In this document: piece by piece, positions 1 through 10,187 of the stretch | How the letters are laid out: each line of letters starts with the position of its first letter | Position numbering within the stretch: the stretch's first letter is position 1 | Assembly (NCBI GenBank): GCA_009599575.1 | Contig: VWND01000004.1 | Coordinates: forward strand, 171,001 to 235,000 | DNA from: Blumeriella jaapii | Lineage: Eukaryota; Ascomycota; Leotiomycetes; Helotiales; Drepanopezizaceae | Direction: 5' to 3' | Length of the DNA stretch: 64,000 nucleotides | The notes under the pieces: model-generated | Databases searched by the model: none | What the model was told of the DNA's origin: nothing | Seen by the model: the letters and a program-made list of their open reading frames with translations, nothing else | Program-made: the position numbers and the translations under genes

Positions 1-209
1 ACGACAAGCAGAATTCCAGAATTGTATCGATTCACGTAGCAAATATCTATACGACGTTAAAAGGAGGCCTCGGTTCGCTTGTCTGTTGCAGAGCTAAAGC
101 GCCCAGTTGCATCATTATTCTTAGCAGCTAAAAGAAACTTGAGGGGTAAGTGCCGCATCCAAGTCATCAAGAGCATGTCTTTCTGACAGAAGCATAGGTA
201 GCGCTCATC

Positions 210-1799
210 ATGTCAACCCCCCGGGACCTAACGAATGCAGAGGAGCAGTTACAAGCTCTCTTCGCGCAGTTCCGTCTAGAAGGGCTCGACAAGAAGAGTT
301 CCGGAGGCGAAAGTATAGCCAGCACAGAACCTGTTGAGCGGTGCTACTTCCTGGACTGCCTCCCGAGAGAGATCCGAATCATCATCTATAAACTTTTGCT
401 GGTAAACGAGGACCTAGGGACACCAAGAAGTGCCTATGGCGACAGGTTACTCAAGTTCTTGGGGGTGCAATACGGCTTGACACCGGCACTTCTGCGGACG
501 TGTCACCAAATCCATAATGAGGCCAAGAGGATTCTCTACGGCAGCAACGTCTTTGCGCTCAACCTAACCTTTCCCTCAGGCTATGACACCCCCATCAGGA
601 GATTTTCTAACATGGTCTCTGACTTAAGATCAAGCACCGGGAACCGCGAAGCTTATTGGGATTCTCCCGCAATCGGATGCGTTCAGCACTGGAGATTGAT
701 CCTGCCACTTGTTCCTGAACCACAACCCAACGATTTTTATGAACCCGAAGATATTGAAGAGACGCCGCCAGACGTGCGACTTGTTCGATTCTGCCGTCAT
801 CTCGCTGTCTCCCCTTGCACGTCATTGGAAGTGCTGATTATGCCGGAGGTAGCTGTCGTGCATCCAGTGCACGGAAGGGAACCGGCTTCATGGGTTCCTC
901 TCCATATTCTTTTGAAACCACTGGAAATTCTTCGCAAAATCCAAAGATTCGTGCTGAAAAATGTCCCGAAGTCTCACCTGCCCATAGAGACTCCCGATCC
1001 AGATGGTACGTTTCGCGAGGTGCGGGCTGTTCTCGACGAGAGCAACTTGGACTATGACATGCGTCATTTGACTCGACTGGTCACAGGTTGTAGCCCAGTC
1101 GTGCGGGTGTTTCTCATGCATGAGAAGCTACTGGCCTACGCGCAAGCATTCGAGCGTTACGAGCCCTTCAAGCACGATATGGATCCGAAATGGGGCGTCG
1201 CGCGGGAGACTCTGCGAGAATGGGATGACTTCCCGGCCACCCAGATGCCGAACCAGGGTCTACGGAATCCCTTCCTACTCCGTCCTAAACACCCGGTTGA
1301 GATTGGACTTATGATGGCCAGCGTGGCTAGCGAGAATGACGACGTCGCTTCCTTCCTCATCGCCCGCAAAGAAGTTTTCCTGTACCTAGAAGCACAGTAT
1401 AAGCGCCTCACGACCGCGTCGCTTGCCTTGAATCACTACATCGAGATGCAGGGGAATCTGCTGAGTTGTAAGGACCAGAACGACATGCGCATAGAACAAA
1501 TGGCGCAATGTATCGTCCTGCTGGAGGACTACGCCCGCGCCTTCGTCAGAGACGTTCCCATCAACCAGCGAGCCAAAATGCGTCTGACCCGGACCCTTTT
1601 CACGCTTATCTACGCAGCTGATGAGCGGGAGGGCGCAATTGAAAAGCTGAACAATGCCTTGAGCCTGCTGCAAGCCGCGAATGCCGACAAGAACAAAGTT
1701 AGCGGGCGTGATTTGGTGAAGAGCGCGACGGATCATATGAACAAGCAGTATAACCTGATCCGGGCAACGAGAAATGATTTGCTGCAGGCTGATCCGTAA
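210..1799 (+). CDS. F-box-like fungal protein, single exon
   Basis: The frame runs 529 codons from an ATG to a TAA with no intron. Near residues 45-110 it has a hydrophobic segment (FLDCLPREIRIIIYKLLL) followed by LLRTCHQIHNEAKRILYGSN. This is the layout of the large fungal family in which an F-box-like or 2EXR-like helix bundle is followed by a conserved 'TCRQIHNEA..LYG' stretch. The family is mostly uncharacterised; F-box members act as substrate adaptors of SCF ubiquitin ligases, but no substrate can be inferred here. The rest is helical, charged and has no motif I recognise. No signal peptide or membrane segment is seen. The overlapping minus-strand frames are shadows. Certainty is high that it is a gene and moderate for the family. 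Confidence 0.85.
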   Translation: MSTPRDLTNAEEQLQALFAQFRLEGLDKKSSGGESIASTEPVERCYFLDCLPREIRIIIYKLLLVNEDLGTPRSAYGDRLLKFLGVQYGLTPALLRTCHQIHNEAKRILYGSNVFALNLTFPSGYDTPIRRFSNMVSDLRSSTGNREAYWDSPAIGCVQHWRLILPLVPEPQPNDFYEPEDIEETPPDVRLVRFCRHLAVSPCTSLEVLIMPEVAVVHPVHGREPASWVPLHILLKPLEILRKIQRFVLKNVPKSHLPIETPDPDGTFREVRAVLDESNLDYDMRHLTRLVTGCSPVVRVFLMHEKLLAYAQAFERYEPFKHDMDPKWGVARETLREWDDFPATQMPNQGLRNPFLLRPKHPVEIGLMMASVASENDDVASFLIARKEVFLYLEAQYKRLTTASLALNHYIEMQGNLLSCKDQNDMRIEQMAQCIVLLEDYARAFVRDVPINQRAKMRLTRTLFTLIYAADEREGAIEKLNNALSLLQAANADKNKVSGRDLVKSATDHMNKQYNLIRATRNDLLQADP

Positions 1800-2934
1800 G
1801 GTGATGGCGTCGCGGGGCGTCGGTCTCGAGGCCTTGATATGGGATGGGGGCTGCGAATGTGTGATAAAATGGCGAATCGACGATTTCGGAACCTGAAATG
1901 CGATTTGAGATGCGGAATGAGCAGTGGTATGGCCTGCGGTAATTCGGGTCCTTGGGGTGCATACTATTACATTGCGCTTCAATGGCGTTATATGCTGAAA
2001 AGCAATAGCGTTGGGGTTTATGGCTTTACTTTTGCAAAAACATGAGAATTATTCTTACTTTTTAAGACGTTGAGTGCCATTTAAGCGGGACTTTATTCTA
2101 AATCCATCACTCGATTCGGAGCAATATGGAGGTTATACCGATGACATGATCTGGTAATGATATCTTCTTTTCTTTTTCTTTTTCTTTTTTTCCTTTGATT
2201 CCGTGAGGTTGTCACCTCATCGTTTGAAGGACCGTTCTTTTTTCGTGTATAGCTGAGCCGAGTAAATCAAATCAAACCAACCAAGCCCAAGCTATGTGTA
2301 TTCTTATTATGTTTGGCTGTCTACGATGGAAATAACGATGACATGCTGTTGGAATCTTGGACGGGGGTATATCACGTGACCATTAACAATCCCGAATGTT
2401 TACAGCCTGCGTTTGCGACCTAGAATAGCTTCACCATACAGAATCAATGCAACGAAACGAAGACTAATCAATCACTGTGTGAACCTTTAATACCAACACA
2501 TACCAAACACGCTACGCCAAAAGTAAGCTTTGTTGGATCTACTTTTCTTTCCTTGCCCGTGTGTCTTTCTCTTTCTTAGTGTGATGTTGACCTTCACCCT
2601 GTGCTTTTTCTTATCGTCACTCGCTTCTATAATAAAGGCAAAGTCAACCTTGAAGGGTACTTAGATCAAAATCCATGTTTGATAGCATTTTTTAAACTCA
2701 TCCAGAGCGTAACGGAAGCGTAGAGCATCAATCAGCCATGGTATTTTGGTAAAATCTCGAGTAAGTGGAAGTTGATTCAACATTCTGAAAGCAAGCTGAG
2801 GGCGATCTGAAACTTTCCCATTGCTGCAGTTGTTCACTCGGCGACGACAACTCGCTTCAGCCAAAATTCAAGCCGGATTGTCTCGTCTTCATCAACATCT
2901 GCGCTCGCCCAGCCCTTCGAACGCCCTTCCAAAG
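1800..2934. other. intergenic, no gene seen
   Basis: Mixed-composition spacer between the F-box-like gene and the convergent coiled-coil gene. It contains a short T/C-rich tract near 2163-2195. I see no coding frame with family resemblance, no tRNA and no ordered repeat. Confidence 0.6.
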
Positions 2935-3675
2935 CTACAAGTAGCTTTTGGCCATCGAGAGGATAACCACCACCACCATCGCTACCATCACAGTATCCTT
3001 CACCTTCGCTAACTCCCCTCGCAACTGGACGACAGCGCGCTCAGCATTCTCCGCGCGCTCCTTCATGGCCGCATCGTAAGCCCTCTCCATGCTCTGGAGC
3101 TCAGCCCTCTGTTGCGATAATCTCCCGAGAGCAAATGCACACGCCTGGCGTTCGTCCTCGAGCTCCTTCTTCAGCAAAGCCAGCTGAAGCTCGTCTTGGG
3201 ATGGCGACCTGGTGTTGGCTTCGCACAGGGCTCGAAGCGCGGCGCTCAAACTTTCTAGTCGGCTCACGTGGCCTCCGAGCTCTTTCAGAAGAGCGAGAGA
3301 GTCGCTGGGGACGGCCGGGGTCGAGGCATTGCTGTTGGGTGGCGGCTGTGGGGATGCGGGCAAAGGAGGGAGGGTAGGAAGGCCAGGCCATGCGCCGAAA
3401 TGCGGAGTGGCTGAGGGCAAGGCAGTGAGCGCGGGAAGCAAGTATTCACCAGTATGTGGGTTCTTGGAAGTTTCCATGTCTCGAAGACGCTGGCCAAGAC
3501 CCTTGATGGGAGGCTTGATGTAATTGTGAGGAAGGGAGCTGTCTTGATCTTGGTGAATATTGCTGGTTGGTGTTGAGATGTTGGGGAGAGCTTCCGTAGA
3601 GGGCGATCCTGAGGAGGTGTTGGTGTCGTTGAATCCGTGTTTAGAGGAGTGTTTCCTCGACTTCTTGTCATCCAT
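2935..3675 (-). CDS. tail-anchored coiled-coil protein (hypothetical)
   Basis: Single exon of 247 codons. I start it at the ATG at 3675 (MDDKKSRKHSSK...), because the frame extends upstream only through a non-ATG codon. The first ~110 residues are polar and rich in S, P and T. Residues ~130-225 form an alanine/leucine/glutamate-rich heptad stretch with many E, K and R, most likely a coiled coil. The last ~20 residues are a hydrophobic segment (DTVMVAMVVVVILSMAKSYL) ending three residues after a lysine. That is the layout of a C-tail-anchored membrane protein of the ER or mitochondrial outer membrane, with the coiled coil in the cytosol. No named family is recognised. It could be a tether or SNARE-like adaptor, but nothing proves this. 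Confidence 0.7.
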   Translation of the reverse strand: MDDKKSRKHSSKHGFNDTNTSSGSPSTEALPNISTPTSNIHQDQDSSLPHNYIKPPIKGLGQRLRDMETSKNPHTGEYLLPALTALPSATPHFGAWPGLPTLPPLPASPQPPPNSNASTPAVPSDSLALLKELGGHVSRLESLSAALRALCEANTRSPSQDELQLALLKKELEDERQACAFALGRLSQQRAELQSMERAYDAAMKERAENAERAVVQLRGELAKVKDTVMVAMVVVVILSMAKSYL

Positions 3676-6352
3676 GGCTAATGTGTCAACCAAGTTTTTT
3701 ACTTGGGACACGGAGCTGGAGGGGAAGTGGATAGAGACACTAAATACCTAAAATTACAAAGAGAATTTACAGGTCTTTGTAAGCATATGGATTCTTCCAG
3801 AGGTTCGATTCTTTGAAAAGAATTGAAGCACCAGAAAGCTTCGTTGCTTGTGTCAAGGTGTAGATTTTTCTCTTCATTGTTAGATTCACTTTAGTGGATG
3901 GTTTTGTTTGTAGAAAGTACAGATCAACCACAAATAGAAGCTTTGGAAGACAAGCATTCAGCGATAAAATGGAAGCTAGTAAAAAGATTGCTGCCGAGGT
4001 AACGTTATGTTGTAAAACGAGCGATGATTGCAATAGACTGTGCATTTATAAATCAAGCACGGAAAGCTATGTGGTGAGCGACTCTTGGATGTGATGCGAT
4101 AACGATGTACGCCTTCCAAATCAAAAGTTTAACTAACTTCTTACTTAAGGATAGACTGATATTCCCAAACCAAAATAGGACTTCGAGACCGTGAAATAAG
4201 GAATGTGCCTCCTATTTGGTTTAAGCCTTCGGTATTCAACAGATAATTGTGCAAGCGTTGGTCGCGCGCGTGAAATTTCCTCCGCTGATCTGTACGGAGC
4301 ATCTGTCTCATGGCTCTCACATTTCAAATAGGGACCTACAGAAATCGTAGAATTCCAGACTGGGAAGGCTCGATTAATCAAACATATTGCGTTGCGGTTT
4401 TGTAGAAGCTTGAAGGCTGGCATGAGGACAGATTCAAGCTAGCTAGGCGCCATCGAAGTTCGTGTACAGAGTAGAGACCTATGCCATTGAGGGTGGTTTT
4501 GCCCAGATGTTAACACCTGCCTTTTTTTTGCGATTTTGTCTAGAAAGAGGACTTGGGACCTTTATTTTCATTTCAAGAATAGGAGGCTTTGCTATCAGGT
4601 ATGTGACGACAACGGGCACATCGCCCGAGGATGTTCCGAGAACGTTTTTGAGCAACCGAACATCATGTCGCTACAGAATAAATGATACTTCCAAGGGTGT
4701 CGAGGTATAGAAGTAAGAATACCGTGTTTCTGCAAAGTGTGAAGTGTAAAAGCAAAGGGTAAGAGCTGGAACCAACGCCTGGTTGTACGCAATGTACTAT
4801 GAAGAAATAGAAGTATAGAGCAGAAGTCTCCACCGAAGTGATGTGCTTTGACCAAAGCTTAACGTGCGGCCCGCTGTCAAGATCTCTGACCATTTGGGGT
4901 CTGGCAAAAATTCTTCGTATGATATGCGTAGCCATCTCAACTTTGACTTCGAGAAAAGGCAGCTTGATTTCGTGAGTGGTGGAATTTGATGTCTTAGATT
5001 CTAGATCGAGATCTAGCTGACTGATGTCGTCTTGATAGTGTTAATCACCCACAAAACATTTGGCACTGCGGGGTACAGATACCCTCGAATATCCTTGTTC
5101 TCCAGAAACAGAGTTTATCACGATATCACTACTCCGTAAGGATAAAAGGGCCAGCTCGGGTCAAGCTAAGAATCTGATTCCCGATAAGGTCCATTTGATA
5201 GAAATTCTCAACCGTGCTCATCTTACTGTTATTTCGTATTACTGCTAACATTAACATAATTTTTCAGGCCGCAACGATATCGTTCTTGTAATATTGCAAA
5301 CACAGCTTCTTTTGTCGACTCAAATCTTGACTGTTCGCTCGGAAGCAATAAAACGCGTTTTGCCGTAATAGCCGTATTTTGTTTCAAATCTGGATGTCGA
5401 CAAGAGTAGATGTGACCTGGAGATGAGCACGGAGCCGATAACGATCGAAAATTGTTTGTTTGGTAACTTTTTTAAGCGACTGCTTGGCACGGGCACTACT
5501 TCCCATCCAGGCACTGGATCAGGCGAGATAAAGGCCGTGAACCTCAATATCCTGGCCACAGTCCCGTATTTGTGACCCCTAAGGATCTTCTCGCTTTCCG
5601 AATTCAAGATAGCTCGCTTAGCCCCTGTCTTGAAAAGAAAGAAAAGACCATCCGTTGACGTAGAAAACATCATACCAAGCGTCAAAATCCACACAGGATC
5701 GTTAAAGAGCCGTGAAGGACACATAGCCGTTTAATTTTTGTAGCTTACCCACTTCAATAGACATCCGTCTCTCCTGTGCTATGCTCCAGCAACGTAGTCA
5801 GTCAAGACGTTGAGCTAGAACTGACTTTCGGTGTGTGTTTGGGATTCGGCGCAGCTACTACGTTAGGACTTGAGGGCCGGGCCCTCCCTACACAGTGTGA
5901 TTGAGAGTGGACGAAACCGCTTGGGCAACTACTTTTATTACGACTTCTCGCCAGTCGCCAGAAGAGTCTTTTTGGTGGACGTTTAGGGACGTTGCCGGAT
6001 CGAATCGCGGGAACATATAGGAAAGACCATGATGGGACTGCTGCTGATATAGTTCGCAGTCACCCAGACAATACTTCCAAGGAGAAGAAGCACGTCAGGA
6101 TAGTATCTGCATGAAGGGTAGCAACTCGTGCACCCAATACATATACCGAAAGTATTGTCTCGGACCTAACGCGCAGAAGGCCCGTTTAAGTTCTTCTCCC
6201 GAATCCTCGGTGATCTTATCTGTCGCCATGTCACTTCTCCCCTCAACATCAAAGATGCAGAGTATACATACCAAAAGATCACTTTAAAGAGCAGAGCTTG
6301 GCCTCCTGGCGAGCGCCACGAAGCTCGTCACTCGCTCGACCTCCTACCGCCG
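3676..6352. other. intergenic, no confident gene
   Basis: About 2.7 kb of mixed composition. Short frames exist on both strands (for example 5320-5724 minus) but none shows domain motifs or convincing splice context. A small minus-strand ATG frame lies at 6095-6229 (see findings). The last ~120 bp should contain the promoter of the rhodopsin-like gene. Confidence 0.5.
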
Positions 6353-7746
6353 ATGCACACTTGGAAAGACCTCATGTCAGCCCAAGAGGACGGAGTGGTA
6401 CTCGCTGAGGAAGTAAGTCATTCTTTCGTAGCCTTTTGAAACATTGTTAGCAGGCTGATAGCCAATGCAAGTCTCGGCAGCACGTCGGCCACGATCGAGG
6501 ACCGACCATCATCGCCAGCAATGCATCTATCACAGCGATTGCCGCGTTGGTAGTCATTGTCAGGGTCGCACCACGCCTATCGACCCTGAAAAGAATAGGC
6601 CTGGACGATTGGACCATACTGGCCGCGGCCCTGCTGGCGATAGCAAACCTCATCATTGCAACCCAAAGCGTCAGGCACGGGCTGGGTAGGCACATAGCGG
6701 AAGTCCCATTGAAGAATCTGGTTCCCGCGAACATCGTACGCTTGCCACCTGATGCCTAGGAGTCGACGAGTGAGAACAAAAAATTGACGACAGTGCAGTT
6801 CCTTTTCCTGAATCGAATCTTCTACTTCCTGGACTCCGGGACGGTCAAACTCTCGGTCTGCTTTCTCTACCTACGGCTCTTTCCTAACCTTCGCCGCCCA
6901 ATCCTGTTACTCGTTGCTGTCAACGTCTCGGCAACAATCGCGCAGACGTTCAGCATCATTCTTGAATGTGTGCCTCTGGCGGCCATCTGGGATCGAGTGA
7001 AGTATCCGGATGCGAAGTGTATTGATGTTCTAGCGTTCCAATCTGCTGCAGCGTCGATCAGCGTCGCGACGGATATCTGGGCGCTGATTCTACCAATTCC
7101 CACCATCTTGTGTGAGTTTGGCTTTCCTGAGACGCTGAGGAATGCGTTGCTAATCCCCACGCCGGACCAGCCTTACAAATCCACAAGAGGATAAAATGTG
7201 CCTTAATTGCCATGCTTTCCATGGGAGTACTGTAAGTGATAGAGACTCTCACCGCCAAACAACAGTGCCCTCACTAACAGGCCGCAAAGCGCATGTGTAG
7301 CAGGAATAGTCCGAATGGCATTCTTGGTCAAGCTTCTGGAGAGCAAAGATCCGACATGGGACACAGTTGGGATGACTATTGCCTCGGGCTGGGAGACGGG
7401 ACTTGCGATCATCACTGCCAGCATCCCAGCCCTCAAACCTGGCTTCGGTCGCATCTTCCCAAGAGGTTTTTCCTCCACCGGAATCAGGAGTGCGGAAAAG
7501 GAATATGAGATGCCGGCCACCAGAGGATTGAAGCCCAGTCGCCTAACATACGTGAGCGTAGGAACGATCATAGATCAAAGAAGCGAATCCGCGACCAAAA
7601 TGGCAGGTGTCGGCGAAGGAGAAATTAAGATCGATATCGAGTACGTTGTGAAGTCCGAGGCAAGGGTTGAAGCTGAAAATAGTGGGGATGATGTTGTTCC
7701 ATGGGACTCGCGGCGAATGCCCGCCAGTCCGGCTACTGGTTTTTAG
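6353..7746 (+). CDS. rhodopsin-like fungal integral membrane protein
   Basis: Five exons join in frame: 6353-6412, 6481-6735, 6799-7111, 7171-7231 and 7290-7746 (381 aa). Introns are 68, 63, 59 and 58 nt, all GT-AG, with CTGAT/CTAAT branch-like sites. The protein has several hydrophobic helices. It carries the markers of the fungal 'rhodopsin domain' family: RIGLDDWTILAA after TM2, LDSGTVKLSVCFLYLRLFP, DIWALILPIPTIL and MLSMGVLACVAGIVRM. This large family is specific to ascomycetes and includes PTH11-related receptors, but it is not a retinal opsin and no retinal lysine is expected. The C-terminal ~90 residues are a polar cytosolic tail. The start is either ATG 6353 or the in-frame ATG 6374. 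Ligand and role are unknown. It lies tail-to-tail with the next gene. Confidence 0.85.
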
Positions 7747-7976
7747 GCAGATTGATTGTAAATATGATAATGAGAAAGACAATAGCCGTAGCAGGCTCAG
7801 GTTAGGAGCATGATGATACAACGAAGTACCTGAAGGGCTATGTTTGTGGCGTACCAGATTGAGGGGATCGAATAAAGGACTTGGTCTGGAAACCTAAGTA
7901 CCAATACATACTTCCCAACGACGACCAGCATGAGCCAAACACACCGATCTAGACATTTACGCGTCGCGATCGCTCT

Positions 7977-8661
7977 TCACAGAAAGTTGTATCCGCCGTA
8001 TTTGAGAAAGACGGTACACCAAAACAAGCTCCCCACAGCGGCCAGGATATCGAGCTCAATGACTGACCAGATCCAGATACAACCGAGAGCAGGCGCCTGC
8101 TTCATGACAGCATAATAGGGATCCACATTCGTAACGTGAATGAGGTAGCATCCAGCACTCACGGATGCGACGAAGAACATGGCCTGGTGGGTTACATAAG
8201 TGGCTCGCTTCGACAGAGGAGGGAGGACGGGCGAGGGAGTCGGATGTTGATGCAGGGAGTACATGAGGAGGAAAATAACTGTGTCACAGTCAATATCCGC
8301 TAGTACTTGGAGAAAACGGGGACTGTGAACCTGGAAGCGCCTGCACAGTCCGCCAGATTATCTCGGGCCACACGAGACCGTCTGCACTGTACTGGTGGGT
8401 AACCAGTACATCGAGCGTAAGATGCAGCATTGTCAAGCTTATACTCCACAGTATCGAGTCCCCCAGTCTGCCAACCAGCACTTCGACATCGTCGTCGCCG
8501 CTGGCTCGGGATTCGAAGGTCGCTACGTCTGCCTTCCCAGTATAGTCCTTCAGGAGACCTCGTTGCTCTGCAATATCGAGGAGCGTTGGAGCAGTGGGTC
8601 CGGAGCGGTCCGCTTTGGCCAAAGGGATCTTCGGGGCCTTCTCTTGACGATTGCGAGCCAT
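7977..8661 (-). CDS. small multi-pass membrane protein, DUF7719-type
   Basis: Two exons, 8661-8331 and 8278-7977, joined over a 52-nt GT-AG intron in phase 1, give 210 aa. I use the ATG at 8661 (MARNRQEK...), because the frame continues upstream only to a non-ATG codon. The N-terminal ~75 residues are polar. Hydrophobic helices follow: SILWSISLTMLHLTLDVLVTHQY, then a segment across the splice junction (ALPVIFLLMYSLH), and further helices around AMFFVASVSAGCYLIHV and LDILAAVGSLFWCTVFLKYG. The DVLVHQY-like motif, the ALP.IFLLMY run and the C-terminal KYGGYNFL match a conserved fungal family, which I recall being annotated as DUF7719 (name from memory). It is likely an ER or other endomembrane protein of unknown function. 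It diverges from the PIG-L gene. Confidence 0.8.
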
Positions 8662-8895
8662 TCCGATGGCTTCTGACGAAAGAAACAAAGCAGGGGCTTC
8701 GATCCCAGATTCTTCTCGATTGTTGTATGTCTGCTGGTATCCAAAGGGGTTCTTCGGCGATCAATCGCGTAGTCGTCCAGCGCTTGGTCGCCAGCCTTCG
8801 TATCTTCGGCGATGAGGGTCTCTGGAGACTTCCTTTTCCGAATGGAGCCTCTGTGACGTGTGTCCGTTGCCAATGCTGGTCTCTCGCCAGACACC

Positions 8896-8963
8896 GTGAG
8901 GTAGTGAGGTAGTGAAGAAGTGAAGAAGTGAAGAAGTGAAGATGTGAAGAAGTGAAGAAGTGA
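8896..8963. repeat. imperfect GTGAAGAA minisatellite
   Basis: About eight imperfect copies of a GTGAAGAA/GTGAGGTA-type unit. The array lies in the ~510-bp divergent promoter region between the DUF7719-type gene and PIG-L, so copy number could affect both promoters (inference). Confidence 0.8.
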
Positions 8964-9173
8964 AGGTTCGCACATGGTCCCGGTCTTTTCTTTAGCGGCC
9001 TTCAACCTTCTCGCCCGTGTCGCTCGTCTAGCCCGTCACCCCTCGCTAGGCCGCAAACGGCTTCACTTATCACATTCACACGCCAGGTGTCTTCTCTCCT
9101 GGTCTCTTCATCGCTCGACCCAAAACCCCTTTGCGCCGGCAACATTCCTCACGGCCTGCGGATCCTCGATAAT

Positions 9174-10187
9174 ATGCAATGGCTCGTTGTCTTCGCCGTC
9201 CCCCTCGTCCTCGTCTCCGCCTGGCTGTACACGGTCAGCATCGCGCACACCCGATTTCCCCAACTGCGCAACAAGCGCATCTGTCTTCTGATCGCGCATC
9301 CTGATGATGAAGCCATGTTCTTTGCGCCGACGCTGCTGGCGCTGACGAACCCGGATCTGGGCAATCATGTCAAGATTTTGTGTCTGAGCAGCGGTACGTT
9401 GTTGTCTTCGACCAAGCACCCCGCTGATGTCGCATACAGGAGACGCGGACGGGCTGGGCGGCACGCGCAAGAAGGAGCTGGTCAAGAGTGGCATGGCATT
9501 GGGTCTGCGAAAGGAGGACGACGTGTTCGTGGTTGAGAGTCCGTATGTGGTTTTGCGAATTCTCCTCTATCCTCCCTTCATCTCCCTTTCGCCGCCCTTC
9601 GATTCCTCGTCTTGCCAGTGCCCTCGCCCAGGCTAAACCGGTTGCAATCCAGAGAGTTCCCGGATAGCATCACCACCGTATGGGATAAACAGAAAGTGGC
9701 GAATCTCCTTTCCTCGGCGTTTGCGCCAAACCTTTCGAATCCCATGAAGAACAAGTCTGAGGATGCGCCGACAGCGACAATCGACGTCATGATCACCTTT
9801 GACGCCTCGGGCGTCTCCTCCCACCCCAATCACATCTCTCTCTTCCACGGCGCGCGGCACTTTATTGCGTCTCTCATACACAATCGCCCGGGCTGGGGCT
9901 GTCCGGTAGACTTGTACACACTCTCCTCTGTCAACATTGTCCGGAAATACACGAGTTTCTTCGACTCCATCATGAGCATGCTCCTGATAGCGGTTTCCGA
10001 GAAGCAGATGACGGAACATCCGAGCCCATTGCTCTTCCTGAGCGGGGTATCAGAAGTTCGTACTGCGCAGGGAGCCATGACCACGGCGCATAAGAGCCAG
10101 ATGAGGTGGTTTCGCTGGGGCTGGATTGGGCTGAGTCGATATATGGTGGTGAATGATTTACGGCTGGAGAAGATCACCGCGTCGTAG
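9174..10187 (+). CDS. GPI12: N-acetylglucosaminyl-phosphatidylinositol de-N-acetylase (PIG-L/Gpi12)
   Basis: Three exons, 9174-9393, 9440-9542 and 9653-10187, with introns of 46 and 110 nt, give 285 aa. An N-terminal membrane helix (WLVVFAVPLVLVSAWLY) is followed at ~45 by AHPDDEAMFF, the zinc-binding AHPDDE signature of the PIG-L/LmbE family. Then come LSSG|DADGLGGTRKKEL, joined across intron 1, and SHPNHISLFHGAR, which supplies the second metal/catalytic histidine motif. In this family the enzyme removes the acetyl group from GlcNAc-PI on the cytosolic face of the ER, the second step of GPI-anchor synthesis. Length and domain coverage are normal for fungal Gpi12. The ATG at 9174 is chosen because it directly precedes the membrane helix; an upstream non-ATG extension is less likely. 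No frame break is seen. Confidence 0.93.

Noticed and set aside
5320..5724. 134-codon minus-strand frame
   Set aside because: It has some hydrophobic character but no motif, no clear splice partners and no supporting context.
8896..8963. CRISPR-like array
   Set aside because: The units are directly tandem with no unique spacers, and the DNA is eukaryotic.
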